From the NCBI RefSeq assembly GCF_019132875.1, contig NZ_JAHSPF010000001.1, positions 124,001 through 188,000 on the forward strand: DNA of 64,000 bases, written 5' to 3'. This document shows positions 47,418-57,862 of the stretch, piece after piece. Every line of letters starts with the position of its first letter. Position 1 is the first letter of the stretch. This DNA comes from Erwinia phyllosphaerae. Its GTDB lineage: Bacteria > Pseudomonadota > Gammaproteobacteria > Enterobacterales > Enterobacteriaceae. A program made the translations under genes and the position numbers. The notes beneath the pieces are model-generated. The model ran no database searches. It saw only the letters and a list, made by a program, of their open reading frames with translations, and was not told the DNA's origin.

Positions 47418-48491
47418 ATGATGAGGCGTTCATTTGCAATGGCAGCAATGCCACTGCTGGCTTTCCTGTGTCCGGCGCACGGCGCAGAGATATATAATAA
47501 AGATGGCAACAGGCTGGAGCTTATCGGTCGAATTAAAGTTTCTCACTCTATTTCTGATGATGCGAACAATGATGGCGACGTCTCTTCAAATCTTCAGGGC
47601 GGGTTTAGCGGTATGACGCAGATATCCAGCCAGCTTACCGGCTACGGCACCTGGTCCTACCAGTATAGCCTGCATAACGCTGAAGGCAGTGATGCACAAA
47701 ATGGCAACGCCACCCGCCTTGGCTATGCCGGAGTAAAGTACGGTGAGCTAGGGTCAATAGACTATGGCCGCAACTTTGGCCTTGTGTATGACGTAATGAG
47801 CTATACCGATATGCTGCCGTATTTCGGCAGCGACTCCGATTACAATGATGTATTTCTCATCGGCAGGTCTACAGGACTGCTGACCTGGCGTAACAACGAT
47901 TTCTTTGGCCTGCTCAAGGGACTAAACGTTGCCGCCCAGTACGAAGGTAAGAACGATCGCACTGGCGACAGCGGTGCAGTGACGCGCTCCAACGGCGATG
48001 GCTATGCACTATCGATGTCCTATTCCTTTGACTCAGGTGTGAGTGTAGTAGGATCCCTCGCCAGTCTGGATCGCACCGAAGCGCAGAATAGCCTGAGCAG
48101 AGGCAAAGGCGATAAAGCGCAGCATTATGCGGCGGGTTTAAAATACGACGCAAACAGCATCTATCTGGCCGCCGTCTATGATGTCAGCCAGAACGCCATC
48201 CCGGTGAGCGGTGGCTTCGCCAATCAGGCGAAAAACCTGGAAATCGTGGCGCAATATCAATTTACCAACGGTTTTCGTCCTTCTCTGGCTTATGTATCCT
48301 CCAGAGGAGAAGATATTGAAGGTATCGGCGATACAGACATTATTAACTATATCGCCGCAGGTGCCTCTTATTACTTCAATAAAAATATGGTGGCGTTTGG
48401 AGAGTACAAAGTAAACCTCCTGAGAAAGGATAACCCGCTGGGACTGGCTACCGATGACGTGCTGGCGCTTGGGCTGGTTTATCAGTTTTGA
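47418..48491 (+). CDS. general porin, OmpC/OmpF family
   Basis: A 357-residue outer-membrane porin with signal peptide (SFAMAAMPLLAFLCPAHGA), mature start AEIYNKDGNRLELIGRI, the loop-3 region (DMLPYFGSDSDYNDVFLIGRSTGLL, quoted as DMLPYFGSDSDYND) and the C-terminal aromatic YQF for BAM recognition. It lies 82 bases after the flavin reductase-like gene on the same strand and probably serves as the entry pore for the island's substrate. Confidence 0.9.
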   Translation: MMRRSFAMAAMPLLAFLCPAHGAEIYNKDGNRLELIGRIKVSHSISDDANNDGDVSSNLQGGFSGMTQISSQLTGYGTWSYQYSLHNAEGSDAQNGNATRLGYAGVKYGELGSIDYGRNFGLVYDVMSYTDMLPYFGSDSDYNDVFLIGRSTGLLTWRNNDFFGLLKGLNVAAQYEGKNDRTGDSGAVTRSNGDGYALSMSYSFDSGVSVVGSLASLDRTEAQNSLSRGKGDKAQHYAAGLKYDANSIYLAAVYDVSQNAIPVSGGFANQAKNLEIVAQYQFTNGFRPSLAYVSSRGEDIEGIGDTDIINYIAAGASYYFNKNMVAFGEYKVNLLRKDNPLGLATDDVLALGLVYQF

Positions 48492-48874
48492 CAGAGCTGC
48501 CAGTGATAGTCCTGGGGCAGTCCGATCCAGGCAAGCTGGCAAAACAGCATGCGGCACTGATTTTTCGAGGCGTAAAAACATAGCATACCGCCGGGAAAAA
48601 GCATTTTTATCGGGCGGTTTTAGCCATCGCCCGATCTTTCGCTGCCGCTGTAATAGTCACATGGCGTCTTGATCAGCATAAAAAAGCTAAGCAGAATTTA
48701 TCTTTCGCGCTAATTCCTTTTTATCCTCTGCCTGATTGCGGCTAAATTAACCGCCTGTTTTCTGCCTTGACTAAAATAAGCCCGGCGCTCAAATAAAATT
48801 AAAAACGCTGCAAGATCAGCAAGTTTTATAAAAATTCAGTTTAGCGTCTTGATTGCTCACCGCGTTCGGCGATA
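48492..48874. other. intergenic region before umuD
   Basis: No gene. A stem-loop ATCGGGCG...CGCCCGAT (48609-48635) with a weak U-tract may end the porin transcript. The remainder is AT-rich and leads into the LexA box. Confidence 0.45.
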
Positions 48875-48890
48875 CTGTATGTATATACAG
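48875..48890 (+). promoter_or_regulatory. LexA box of umuDC
   Basis: CTGTATGTATATACAG fits the SOS consensus CTG-N10-CAG with the favoured TATATATA-like core, 20 bases before the umuD start. Confidence 0.93.
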
Positions 48891-48909
48891 CTAATCTGGA
48901 ATAACTATT

Positions 48910-49350
48910 ATGCAGCCGATTTTTCCTGCTGAAATTATGGACGACCTTTTTTTGCCGCTTTTTATTGAGCGCGTCCCCTGCGGCTTTCCCAGTCCGGCCC
49001 AGGATTACATTGAGGACCGGCTGGATCTGAATAAGCTGGTGATCCGTCATCCCAGCGCCACCTATTTTATTAAGGTCAGCGGCGACTCGATGATTGAGGC
49101 CGGTATCGGCCACGACGATTTGCTGGTGGTGGATCGGGCACTGTCGGCGACGCATGGCGATATTGTGGTGGCGGCGGTAGCGGGCGAATTTACCGTTAAG
49201 GAACTGCGTACCCGTCCCTGCTTGCAGCTGGTGCCGCGCAATCGCCACTATTCTCCCGTCGAGTTTCACAATGCGGAAGAGCTGGAGATCTTCGGCGTGG
49301 TCACTTTTATTCTGAAATCTACAAAAAACAGCCGCGAGAGTTTTACGTAA
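48910..49350 (+). CDS. umuD: DNA polymerase V subunit UmuD
   Basis: A 146-residue LexA-like protein, self-cleaved with RecA to UmuD'. The cleavage pair C24-G25 and the Ser60/Lys97 dyad (GDSMIEAG, FTVKEL) fall exactly as in E. coli. It is the first gene of an SOS operon with umuC 111 bases downstream. Confidence 0.97.
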   Translation: MQPIFPAEIMDDLFLPLFIERVPCGFPSPAQDYIEDRLDLNKLVIRHPSATYFIKVSGDSMIEAGIGHDDLLVVDRALSATHGDIVVAAVAGEFTVKELRTRPCLQLVPRNRHYSPVEFHNAEELEIFGVVTFILKSTKNSRESFT

Positions 49351-49461
49351 CGGCTCGCTGAATCACTGTTTTTAGCTTTCCCGATAAAGAGTCCGCGCTG
49401 GCTGACGGGCTCTTTACCGCAAGGATAACCGCCGCGCTCTGGCTTGATTTGGGCTATGACT

Positions 49462-50724
49462 ATGTTTGCTCTGGTTGATGTGAACAACTTTTATACTTCC
49501 TGCGAGAAGGTTTTCCGGCCGGATTTAAAAAACAGGCCGGTCGTTGTCGTCTCTAATAACGACGGCTGTATTATTTCGCGTTCAGCGGAAGCAAAGGCGC
49601 TGGGTATTAAAATGGCCGAGCCCTACTTTAAAATTAAAGATGATTTGCAACGGATGCAGGTGCAGGTTTTTAGTTCTAACTACGCGCTCTATGCCGATCT
49701 CAGCCACCGCGTAATGACCCTTCTCGACGAGCTGGCCCCCTCTGTAGAACGTTACTCTATCGATGAAGCCTTTATCGATCTAACCGGCGTCAGCAACTGC
49801 ATCGCGCTGGAAGAGTTTGGCCGTGAAATTCAGCAGACGATCTTACAGGCCACCGGGCTGACGGTAGGCGTCGGTATTGCGCCCACCAAGACGCTGGCCA
49901 AGCTTGCCAACTACGCCGCAAAAAAGTGGCGCAAGACGGGCGGCGTGGTCGATCTGTCCGATCCCGCCCGTCAGCGCAAGCTGCTGCCGCTGGTGCCTGT
50001 TGAAGAAGTCTGGGGCATTGGTCGTCGCGTCGGTAAACGGCTACAGCTGATGGGGATTAAAAACGCGCTGCATCTGGCCGACAGCTCCGTGCCCACCATC
50101 AAAAAACATTTTAGCGTGGTGATGGAAAGAACGGTGCGCGAGCTGCGCGGTGAATCCTGCCTGGTAATAGAAGAGCTTACGCCCACCAAACAGCAAATTG
50201 TGTGCAGCCGTTCTTTTGGTCACCGTATTACGGACTATAGCGATATGCACCAGGCCATCTGCGCCTGGGCAGAGCGCGCGGCGGAAAAGCTGCGCGGTGA
50301 AAAACAGTACTGCCGCTTTATCAGCGTGTTTATCCGCACCAGCCCGTATGACAGCAACGCCAGCGGCTATAACAATCAGGCTTCCGGCCGACTGCTGCTG
50401 CCTTCAAACGATACGCGCGACATTATTCGCGTAGCGACCGAAGCGCTTGACCGCATCTGGCGCGAAGGCGAACGCTATCTGAAAGCGGGCGTGATGCTCA
50501 GTGACTTTTATAGCGAAGGCGTGGCGCAGTACGACCTGTTTGCCGAAGAAAAACCGCTGGCGAACAGCGTGGCGTTGATGAAGGTAATTGATACGCTGAA
50601 CCAGTCCGGCAAGGGCAAAATCTGGTTCGCCGGACAGGGCATTGAGAAAAGCTGGTCAATGAAGCGGGAGATGCTCTCTCCCGCCTGGACAACGCGCTAC
50701 AGCGATATGCCCGTAGCGAGGTGA
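49462..50724 (+). CDS. umuC: DNA polymerase V catalytic subunit UmuC
   Basis: A 420-residue Y-family translesion polymerase. FALVDVNNFYTSCE and VERYSIDEAFIDLT hold the catalytic acidic residues; the thumb HhH region (VWGIGRRVGKRL) and the C-terminal beta-clamp/UmuD-binding region are present. The ATG at 49462 gives the family's MFAL start; upstream in-frame TTG and ATG codons (49444, 49456) are less likely. Slightly long gap to umuD. Confidence 0.96.
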   Translation: MFALVDVNNFYTSCEKVFRPDLKNRPVVVVSNNDGCIISRSAEAKALGIKMAEPYFKIKDDLQRMQVQVFSSNYALYADLSHRVMTLLDELAPSVERYSIDEAFIDLTGVSNCIALEEFGREIQQTILQATGLTVGVGIAPTKTLAKLANYAAKKWRKTGGVVDLSDPARQRKLLPLVPVEEVWGIGRRVGKRLQLMGIKNALHLADSSVPTIKKHFSVVMERTVRELRGESCLVIEELTPTKQQIVCSRSFGHRITDYSDMHQAICAWAERAAEKLRGEKQYCRFISVFIRTSPYDSNASGYNNQASGRLLLPSNDTRDIIRVATEALDRIWREGERYLKAGVMLSDFYSEGVAQYDLFAEEKPLANSVALMKVIDTLNQSGKGKIWFAGQGIEKSWSMKREMLSPAWTTRYSDMPVAR

Positions 50725-50773
50725 GAGGCTATTGCCCGTTCAGCCGGGCGACAGCCTGCCCCTCTCCATGCTG

Positions 50774-51751
50774 CTACAGCAGATTTTTTTCGGCCAGCTC
50801 CAGCGCATAATAGCTGAAGATCAGATCGGCACCGGCGCGCTTGATGGCGCCCAGGCTTTCCAGCACCACGTCCTGCTCGTTAATAGCGCCAGCCTGCGCG
50901 GCAAACTTCAGCATCGCGTATTCGCCGCTAACCTGGTAAGCCGCCAGCGGAAGTTCGCTGCGCTCGCGCACGTCACGAATAATATCCAGATAGGCGCCCG
51001 CCGGCTTCACCATCAGCGCATCCGCACCTTCCGCCTGATCGATTAACGATTCGCGAATCGCTTCGCGACGGTTCATTGGGTTCATCTGGTAGGTTTTGCG
51101 ATCGCCCTTCAGCGAGGTGCCCGCCGCTTCGCGGAAAGGGCCGTAGAAGGAAGAGGCAAACTTGGTGGAGTAAGACATGATCGCCGTATCGGTAAAGCCC
51201 GCTTCATCCAGCGCGTGGCGGATTGCCGCCACCTGCCCGTCCATCGCCGCAGAAGGCGCAATAAAGTCTGCACCGGCGCGCGCGGCGGCAACGGCTTGTC
51301 TGCCCAGGTTCACCAGCGTTGCATCGTTATCCACGCCGTGGTCGTGCAGTACGCCACAGTGGCCGTGCGTGGTGTATTCGCAAAAACAGGTGTCGGACAT
51401 GACGATCATTTCCGGTACTGCATCTTTACAGATGCGCGCCATGCGCGAAACCAGACCGTTTTCCTGCCAGGTGTCGCTGCCGTCGGCATCGGTATGATGA
51501 GAGATACCAAAGGTCATTACGGAACGGATGCCCGCTTTGGCGATACGCTCAATCTCATAGGCCAGACGCTTTTCGGGAATGCGCATCACGCCAGGCATCG
51601 CCTGGATAGCCTTATAGTCATCCAGCTCTTCTTCAACAAAGATTGGCAGCGCCAGATCGTTGATGCTGAGCGAAGATTCCTGAAACAGCGAGCGGAAAGA
51701 TGGGGTCTGACGCAAACGTCTTGGGCGAAGGTTTGGGGATAGACTGGACAA
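50774..51751 (-). CDS. hemB: delta-aminolevulinic acid dehydratase (porphobilinogen synthase)
   Basis: A 325-residue enzyme of haem synthesis condensing two 5-aminolevulinates. The zinc cysteines lie in [14 protein letters not shown], and the Schiff-base lysines in SYSTKFASS and [10 protein letters not shown]. Full length (E. coli 324). The start codon is probably TTG at 51749-51751, because no ATG fits the family N-terminus. It converges on umuC. Confidence 0.96.
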   Translation of the reverse strand: MSSLSPNLRPRRLRQTPSFRSLFQESSLSINDLALPIFVEEELDDYKAIQAMPGVMRIPEKRLAYEIERIAKAGIRSVMTFGISHHTDADGSDTWQENGLVSRMARICKDAVPEMIVMSDTCFCEYTTHGHCGVLHDHGVDNDATLVNLGRQAVAAARAGADFIAPSAAMDGQVAAIRHALDEAGFTDTAIMSYSTKFASSFYGPFREAAGTSLKGDRKTYQMNPMNRREAIRESLIDQAEGADALMVKPAGAYLDIIRDVRERSELPLAAYQVSGEYAMLKFAAQAGAINEQDVVLESLGAIKRAGADLIFSYYALELAEKNLL

Positions 51752-52112
51752 AACAACCTCGGTTTAACAGATGGTCAGCGGCAAAGCGGCACCGCCGGAG
51801 AAGTCTGTTAACAGTATACCTACAGGCGCTTTCTGACAATGTCTGTCATCTTCCTGCCCTGGCTAACGGCACAGAATGCCTGGCTTTCTCCTGCCCGCTG
51901 CCTTTGCCATCGGCTTCCCTTTTCACCCGTCTTCTCGCCCGATCTTTCTCATCGCCCGCGATAGCGTTATTTTTCAGACCAGCGGGCTTTTTTGCTGGGG
52001 ATAAGGCCAGCCTTAACCGCATCCCTGGTAAAAATTTGCCTTTTCAAACAGATATCCAGCCCGATTCTTTTTTAACGTCCATAATTAAGCCAGTGACTGC
52101 AAAGGAGTAAAG
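51752..52112. other. divergent region between hemB and the antiporter gene
   Basis: About 360 bases with no supported gene; rich in pyrimidine runs on the plus strand. Promoters for both genes are presumed here, and no operator stands out. Confidence 0.4.
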
Positions 52113-53465
52113 ATGGGATTTCTAAGCTGGACCGCCGCTACCGGCGCGCTTTTACTGTTGATGTCGCTGGCATCGGGCTGGATTAACCGTGGTCCGCTCA
52201 CCACGTTCACCCTTTATCTGATAGCGGGCGTGATTTGCGGCCCGTGGGTACTGGATCTGCTGCATATTGATATTGCCGCCCACAGCGTCTTGACCGCGCA
52301 CCTGACCGAAATCGCAATGGCGGCTTCCCTGTTTATTACCGGCCTGAAGCTGCGTCTGCCGCTGCGTAATCCGGGCTGGCGGCTCGGGCTGCGGCTGGCG
52401 TTTCCGGGAATGCTGCTGACCGTGGCGGGCATGTCGCTGGCCGCCCACTACCTGGCTGGCCTGTCGTGGCCTTACGCGCTGGCCTTTAGCGCCATTGTGG
52501 CGCCAACCGATCCGGTACTCGCCAGCCTGATTTCCGTTAACGACGCGCGCGATGACGATAACCTGCGCGTTTCGCTCTCCAGCGAGGCGGGAATGAACGA
52601 CGGCACGGCCCTGCCGCTGCTGATCCTGGCCGTGACGCTGTTGACCACGCAGCAGCCGCTGTCGGCAGAATTGCTCACCCACTGGGCGCTAAAAGATGTG
52701 CTGTGGGCCATCGTGGGCGGGCTGGGGATCGGCTTTGTTCTTGGTCGCTTTGTCGGACAATACGTAACGCACTTACGCCACGCGCATCAGGACGTTGCTC
52801 CCAACGACTTTCTGGCGCTGGCGCTGATTGCGCTAAGCTATGCCGCTGCCCAGACGCTGGATGCCTCCGGCTTTCTGGCCGCGTTTGCAGCCGGTGTCGG
52901 CCTGCGCCGCGCGGAGGTGCGGGTAATCAGCCGCCAGCCTGCCGATGCTTTCGACGACAGCGAACATCGGCCACCCGCTGAACTGCTGGTTAATCCGCAT
53001 ATTCGCCATGACTCTTTTAAACCCGATCCGGCGCGCTCCGTTGGCCTGGTAGTTGGCGACGCCCTCTCCTTTGGCGATACGGTAGAACGCCTGTTTGCCG
53101 CAGGCATTATCATCGTGCTGGGCGTGACGCTGGCGCAGCACTGGGATCCGTTGGGCCTGGTGATGGCGGCGGTGCTTTTTATCGTGGTGCGTCCGGTAGC
53201 GGTCTGGCTGGGCACCACGGGCATTAAGGTTCCCTGGCAGCAAAAGCTGATTATCGGCTGGCTGGGCATTCGCGGTATCGGCAGTATTAACTATATTGCC
53301 TGGGCCTATACGCATGGCGTCGCTGGCCCGGAGATGACGCGGATGGCGAATATCGCCTTTACGCTGATCGTGGCCAGCGTCATTCTGCACGGTATTTCGG
53401 TGACGCCGTTGCTGAACTGGCGTCAGGCGCGGATAGCCGCCCGGCAGCAAAAAGAGCGGGAGTAG
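52113..53465 (+). CDS. CPA1-type cation:proton antiporter
   Basis: A 450-residue membrane protein with about 12 hydrophobic segments. IVAPTDPVLASLI near residue 130 and SSEAGMNDGTALPLL near 155 hold the conserved TDP and ND ion-site motifs of Na+/H+ exchangers. AAGGAGTAAAG precedes the ATG. It is likely to exchange Na+ or K+ for protons across the inner membrane; the ion is not determined. Confidence 0.9.
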   Translation: MGFLSWTAATGALLLLMSLASGWINRGPLTTFTLYLIAGVICGPWVLDLLHIDIAAHSVLTAHLTEIAMAASLFITGLKLRLPLRNPGWRLGLRLAFPGMLLTVAGMSLAAHYLAGLSWPYALAFSAIVAPTDPVLASLISVNDARDDDNLRVSLSSEAGMNDGTALPLLILAVTLLTTQQPLSAELLTHWALKDVLWAIVGGLGIGFVLGRFVGQYVTHLRHAHQDVAPNDFLALALIALSYAAAQTLDASGFLAAFAAGVGLRRAEVRVISRQPADAFDDSEHRPPAELLVNPHIRHDSFKPDPARSVGLVVGDALSFGDTVERLFAAGIIIVLGVTLAQHWDPLGLVMAAVLFIVVRPVAVWLGTTGIKVPWQQKLIIGWLGIRGIGSINYIAWAYTHGVAGPEMTRMANIAFTLIVASVILHGISVTPLLNWRQARIAARQQKERE

Positions 53466-53555
53466 CTTTGACCATCAACCTGCTCAATCCAGGATTTATG
53501 CTAGCCTCAAAGCGAGGGGATCTATTGCTGTTCTGGAGAGCGGGTTGATAAAAAG

Positions 53556-55733
53556 ATGAAAATATCAGACAGTTTTCGCAGCCATTTTATTCGTGAAGTG
53601 CTTATCCCGTTAGTGCTGGTGTTACTGATTACGTTTACCGCTGCCACGTTTACCGTCTGGTGGGCGACGGCCAAAACCAATCGCGACGCCGCCGGACAGC
53701 AGCAGCGCATTATTCAGACCTCGCTTTCGCAAAGCCTGGCAGAAATGATCAAGCAGAACCGTAGCCTCGCGCTATGGCAGCCGCTTGGCAGCCGACTGGA
53801 GCGTGCGCCGCTGGATATCCTCTGGCTGAATCAAAACGTCGGTGCCTGGCTGACGGAGATGTTTGGCCATCAGCTTATCTATATTCTTGATGAGCATAAT
53901 CAGCCGGTCTACCGCTGGGAATGGGGCGAAAACGTGCCGGTAGCGCGATTTGAGCATTTGCGCCCGCCGGTCACGTCCCTGCTGAATAAGCTGAAAATCC
54001 CCTTTGCCATCGGTAGCCGCCATGCCGAAACGGTAGACTTCACCCTGATCGACAAACGCCCCGCCGCGCTGGCCATTAGCGCAATAGACAACGGCTACGG
54101 GCAAAACGGCCGGTTCCGCCTGGTCAGCGTTAAGTATCTGGACAGCAGCTATCTTGACTCCCTCGCCCAGCGCAGCCTGCTGCGCGACCTGCATTATGCC
54201 GACGGCAATCCGCTGCACAAAGGTGCTAACTATCTGCTGACCAATGTCGCAGGCGAGCCGCTGGGGTATATCAGCTGGCGGCCCTCTACGCCCGGTTCGC
54301 AGATGTTTCAGGTCATCGGCCCTGTTGGCCTGGTGATGGTGCTGATTATCACGCTGATTTGCGTGTTAATGATCCGCCGTTTATGGCTTTCCTCGTCGCG
54401 GCTATCGCAGTCGCTGCTACAGCTTAGCGCCAGCGAGGCACAGGCTCAGCATCTGGCCTTTCACGATGTATTGACCGGTTTGCCTAACCGCGCGCTGGTC
54501 GAAGAACGGCTGACGCAGGCGTTAGGCAGGCTAATGCGCAGCGAAGGACAAATAGCGTTACTGCTGCTGGATCTGGATCGCTTCAAGCTGGTGAATGATA
54601 CCTATGGGCACCATGCCGGGGACGAACTGATCATCGATGTAGGCCACCGGCTCAGCGAACTGGTGCGGGAAAACGATACGGTTGGGCGACTGGGCGGCGA
54701 CGAGTTTGTGGTGATTCTGGAAGGCATAACCTCCCTGCACGTCATTGAGCAACTTTGCGAACGTATCATCGCGTCGCTGGCTCGCCCTTTTACTTTATTA
54801 GGCAGCCAGACCTGGATCGGCGTCAGTATTGGGGTGGCCACGGCTCCACAAAACGCCAGCGACAGGCTGGAGCTAATGCGCAAGGCGGATATCGCGCTGT
54901 ACGAAGCCAAAAGCCAGGGGCGCGGACAGCATCGCATTTTTGACGAATCAATGGATGAATCGGTTAAAAAGCGCCAGCAGATAGCAGGCGACCTGCGTAT
55001 TGCGCTACAGAGCAAGCGCGATCTGGCGGTTTATTACCAGCCGCTGATGGATATTGCCGGCCAAAAAGTAGTGGGGCTGGAAGCGCTGATCCGCTGGAAT
55101 CATCCGGTTCACGGCCTGATTTCTCCCGGCGACTTCATTCCGCTGGCGGAGGAGATGGGGCTGATTATTCAGCTTGGCGAGTGGGTATTGCGCGAGGCGT
55201 GCCGCGTGTCGCTTGCCTGGCCGGATTTATCTATGGCGATTAACGTTTCGCCTTTACAGTTTCGTTCGGCGGGTTTTGTCGAACGCGTCAAGGCCATCGT
55301 TAAGCAGGAGAAAACGCAGCCTTCGCGTATTGAGCTGGAAATTACCGAGGGCGTCCTGATAGAAGATGAGAAAGGCGCGCAGGAGATCATGAGCGAGCTG
55401 CGCCAGGCAGGTTTCCGTATCGCGCTGGATGATTTCGGCACCGGCTACTCCAGCCTTAACTACCTGCGCCATTTCTCGGTGGATAAAATCAAGATCGACC
55501 GCTCTTTTACCCAGTCGCTGGGCGTGACGGAAAATTCCACGGCGATTATCGAATCGGTGGTCAGGCTGGGCCAGGCTATGGGGTTAACCGTGACGGCGGA
55601 AGGCGTGGAAACCAGCAGCCAGATGCAGGCGCTGGCCGAGGCGGGATGCAATCAGCTACAGGGATTTTTGTTTTCCCACGCCGTGGCGGAAGAAGAGATC
55701 AAAGCGCTGTTAACCCCACGTAAAGCAAGTTGA
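53556..55733 (+). CDS. membrane-bound GGDEF-EAL c-di-GMP enzyme
   Basis: A 725-residue protein: TM1 at about 15-38, a periplasmic sensor of about 220 residues, TM2 near 255-275, a GGDEF domain (HDVLTGLPNRALVEERL, then LGGDEFVVILEG with the full active-site motif) and an EAL domain (GLEALIRWNHP, EITEGVLIEDE, DDFGTGYSSLNYL) with the catalytic residues present. Both activities are therefore possible; which dominates is not predictable. It stands alone and is followed by a tandem-repeat region. Confidence 0.94.
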   Translation: MKISDSFRSHFIREVLIPLVLVLLITFTAATFTVWWATAKTNRDAAGQQQRIIQTSLSQSLAEMIKQNRSLALWQPLGSRLERAPLDILWLNQNVGAWLTEMFGHQLIYILDEHNQPVYRWEWGENVPVARFEHLRPPVTSLLNKLKIPFAIGSRHAETVDFTLIDKRPAALAISAIDNGYGQNGRFRLVSVKYLDSSYLDSLAQRSLLRDLHYADGNPLHKGANYLLTNVAGEPLGYISWRPSTPGSQMFQVIGPVGLVMVLIITLICVLMIRRLWLSSSRLSQSLLQLSASEAQAQHLAFHDVLTGLPNRALVEERLTQALGRLMRSEGQIALLLLDLDRFKLVNDTYGHHAGDELIIDVGHRLSELVRENDTVGRLGGDEFVVILEGITSLHVIEQLCERIIASLARPFTLLGSQTWIGVSIGVATAPQNASDRLELMRKADIALYEAKSQGRGQHRIFDESMDESVKKRQQIAGDLRIALQSKRDLAVYYQPLMDIAGQKVVGLEALIRWNHPVHGLISPGDFIPLAEEMGLIIQLGEWVLREACRVSLAWPDLSMAINVSPLQFRSAGFVERVKAIVKQEKTQPSRIELEITEGVLIEDEKGAQEIMSELRQAGFRIALDDFGTGYSSLNYLRHFSVDKIKIDRSFTQSLGVTENSTAIIESVVRLGQAMGLTVTAEGVETSSQMQALAEAGCNQLQGFLFSHAVAEEEIKALLTPRKAS

Positions 55734-55817
55734 TACAAGTGACAACGTCACGTTAACGATATGTGATATCAGACGTTCGGCAACGCCGAACTTGCGGAAA
55801 CTGGCGCAAAGCATAGT

Positions 55818-55849
55818 GAAATAGCGAAATAGCGAAATAGCGAAATAGC
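55818..55849. repeat. 8-bp tandem repeat, 4 copies
   Basis: GAAATAGC repeated four times without interruption, directly before the 38-bp repeats, whose units begin with a related AATAGC word. Confidence 0.95.
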
Positions 55850-56071
55850 TTAAAGAACCGATACAGGCGTAGCGAACAGGGAATAGCTTGAGGAAGCGGT
55901 ACAGGCGTAGCGAACAGGGAATAGCTTGAGGAAGCAGTACAGGCGAGGCGAACAGGGAATAGCTTAAGGAAGCGGTACAGGCATGGCGAACAGGGAATAG
56001 CTTAAGGAAGCGGTACAGGCGAGGCGAACAGGGAATAGCTTAAGGAAGCGGTACAGGCGAGGCGAACAGGG
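55844..56071. repeat. 38-bp tandem repeat, 6 copies
   Basis: Six head-to-tail units starting at 55844, 55882, 55920, 55958, 55996 and 56034, each exactly 38 bases, starting AATAGCTT and ending GGCGAACAGGG or TAGCGAACAGGG. The last units are nearly identical and the first is the most diverged. No open frame spans it. Confidence 0.95.
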
Positions 56072-56113
56072 TACGGTCGTAAAGATGCAAAAACGGCATC
56101 CCTGTCAGCTCGG

Positions 56114-56135
56114 GGCGCGACGTCCATGTCGCGCC
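56114..56135. repeat. GC-rich palindrome
   Basis: GGCGCGAC-GTCCAT-GTCGCGCC, a perfect stem with a six-base loop and no U-tract. The core resembles the ATGGAC palindrome at 2402-2417. It lies about 100 bases past the aldehyde dehydrogenase stop. Confidence 0.7.
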
Positions 56136-56236
56136 ACTCTCTGCTCGTTGTCTCCTTTCCCCCGCACTTTAAACTCAGGTGCTGCCCGTCGGTACAAAAC
56201 GGCGAACCATTTTGGCGACACCTTCGTTAGCTAAGG

Positions 56237-57757
56237 TCAGAAAAAGCCCAGCGGTTCCGTGCTGTAACTCACCAGCAGATTTTTGGTTTGCTGATAGTGA
56301 TCGAGCATCATTTTATGGGTTTCGCGGCCAATCCCTGATTTCTTATAGCCGCCAAACGCGGCGTGTGCCGGATAGAGATGGTAGCAGTTAGTCCAGACGC
56401 GCCCTGCCTTGATGGCTCTGCCTACCCGATAGGCGCGGTTGATATCACGTGTCCAGACGCCTGCGCCCAGCCCGTAAATAGAGTCGTTAGCGATGGCGAT
56501 GGCTTCCGCTTCGTCCTTGAAGGTAGTAATGCCGACTACCGGCCCAAAAATTTCCTCCTGGAAAACGCGCATGCTGTTATTACCTTTCAACAGCGTCGGC
56601 TGAATGTAATAACCGTTCGCCAGCGAGCCTTCCAGCTTTTCAATATTGCCGCCGGTCAGCACTTCTGCCCCTTCCTGGCGCGCAATATCAAGATAAGAGA
56701 GGATTTTATCAAACTGCTGCTGTGAAGCCTGCGCGCCAATCATGGTATCGGTATCGAGCGGATCGCCGCGCTTGATGGTTTTTATTCTCTCCATCACCGC
56801 TGCCATAAACGGGACATAAATAGATTCCTGCACCAGCGCACGTGACGGACAGGTACAGACCTCGCCCTGGTTTAAAAAGCCCAGCACCACGCCTTCTGCC
56901 GCCTTTTCTATAAATGAAGGCTCGGCCTGCATAATATCTTCAAAGAAGATATTTGGTGATTTGCCGCCAAGCTCTACGGTAGAAGGGATCAGGTTTTTTG
57001 CCGCCAGCTCCAGAATATGGCCGCCCGTTGCTGTCGACCCGGTGAACGCGATTTTGGCGATACGTGTGTTACCCGCCAGCGCCTCTCCCGCCTCGCGGCC
57101 ATAGCCGTGCACCACGTTGAGTACGCCTTTCGGCAGTAAATCGGCAATCAGTTCGACAAACAGAGTTATCGACAGCGGGGTCTGCTCGGCGGGTTTCAAC
57201 ACCACGCAGTTACCCGCGCCCAGCGCCGGAGCCAGCTTCCAGGCCGCCATTAACAGAGGAAAATTCCACGGAATAATCTGGCCGACCACGCCCAGAGGTT
57301 CGTGAAAATGATAGGCGGCAGTAAACTCGTCGATTTCTGCCGCCGTGCCTTCCTGCGCCCGCAAACAGCCCGCGAAATAGCGGAAATGATCGACCGCCAG
57401 CGGTAAATCGGCCGCCAGGGTTTCGCGCACCGGTTTGCCGTTATCCCAGGTTTCGTTTACCGCCAGATATTCCAGATTCTCTTCCAGCCGGTCGGCGATC
57501 TTCAGCAGCGCCAGCGACCGCGACTGGACAGAGGTTTTCCCCCACGCTTCGGCCGCGGCATGCGCGGCGTCGATCGCTTTTTCAATATCTTCTTTCCCTG
57601 AACGAGGAAATTCGCCGATAACCGAGCCGTCAACCGGCGAGCTGTTAGTGAAATAATTGCCGTTAAGCGGCGCAACAAACTCGCCGTTAATAAAGTTGCC
57701 GTAGTGCGATTTCAGCTCTATTAAAGAGTCGCTGCTGCCTGGATATGCGTAGCGCAT
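56237..57757 (-). CDS. exaC: NAD+-dependent aldehyde dehydrogenase, ExaC/AldB type
   Basis: A 506-residue ALDH. The cofactor and catalytic blocks are [33 protein letters not shown] with the general-base Glu and [20 protein letters not shown] with the nucleophilic Cys. The N-terminus ([11 protein letters not shown]) and [12 protein letters not shown] are closer to Pseudomonas ExaC than to E. coli AldB, though both share the GEVCTCPSR signature. The likely substrate is acetaldehyde from ethanol oxidation. Confidence 0.92.
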   Translation of the reverse strand: MRYAYPGSSDSLIELKSHYGNFINGEFVAPLNGNYFTNSSPVDGSVIGEFPRSGKEDIEKAIDAAHAAAEAWGKTSVQSRSLALLKIADRLEENLEYLAVNETWDNGKPVRETLAADLPLAVDHFRYFAGCLRAQEGTAAEIDEFTAAYHFHEPLGVVGQIIPWNFPLLMAAWKLAPALGAGNCVVLKPAEQTPLSITLFVELIADLLPKGVLNVVHGYGREAGEALAGNTRIAKIAFTGSTATGGHILELAAKNLIPSTVELGGKSPNIFFEDIMQAEPSFIEKAAEGVVLGFLNQGEVCTCPSRALVQESIYVPFMAAVMERIKTIKRGDPLDTDTMIGAQASQQQFDKILSYLDIARQEGAEVLTGGNIEKLEGSLANGYYIQPTLLKGNNSMRVFQEEIFGPVVGITTFKDEAEAIAIANDSIYGLGAGVWTRDINRAYRVGRAIKAGRVWTNCYHLYPAHAAFGGYKKSGIGRETHKMMLDHYQQTKNLLVSYSTEPLGFF

Positions 57758-57862
57758 AATCGTCCCTCCGTGATAATTAACAATTGAACAACTTTAAGTT
57801 AACATTAACAGAACGATTTAGTTTGACAGCCTGGCGCGACAGAAAGTGTGACCGGCACGATA

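Noticed and set aside
48841-49269. 142-codon minus-strand frame over umuD
   Set aside because: Antisense to umuD, whose catalytic residues and LexA box are exact.
55818-56071. CRISPR array
   Set aside because: Units abut head to tail with no unique spacers and no cas genes nearby; this is an ordinary tandem repeat.
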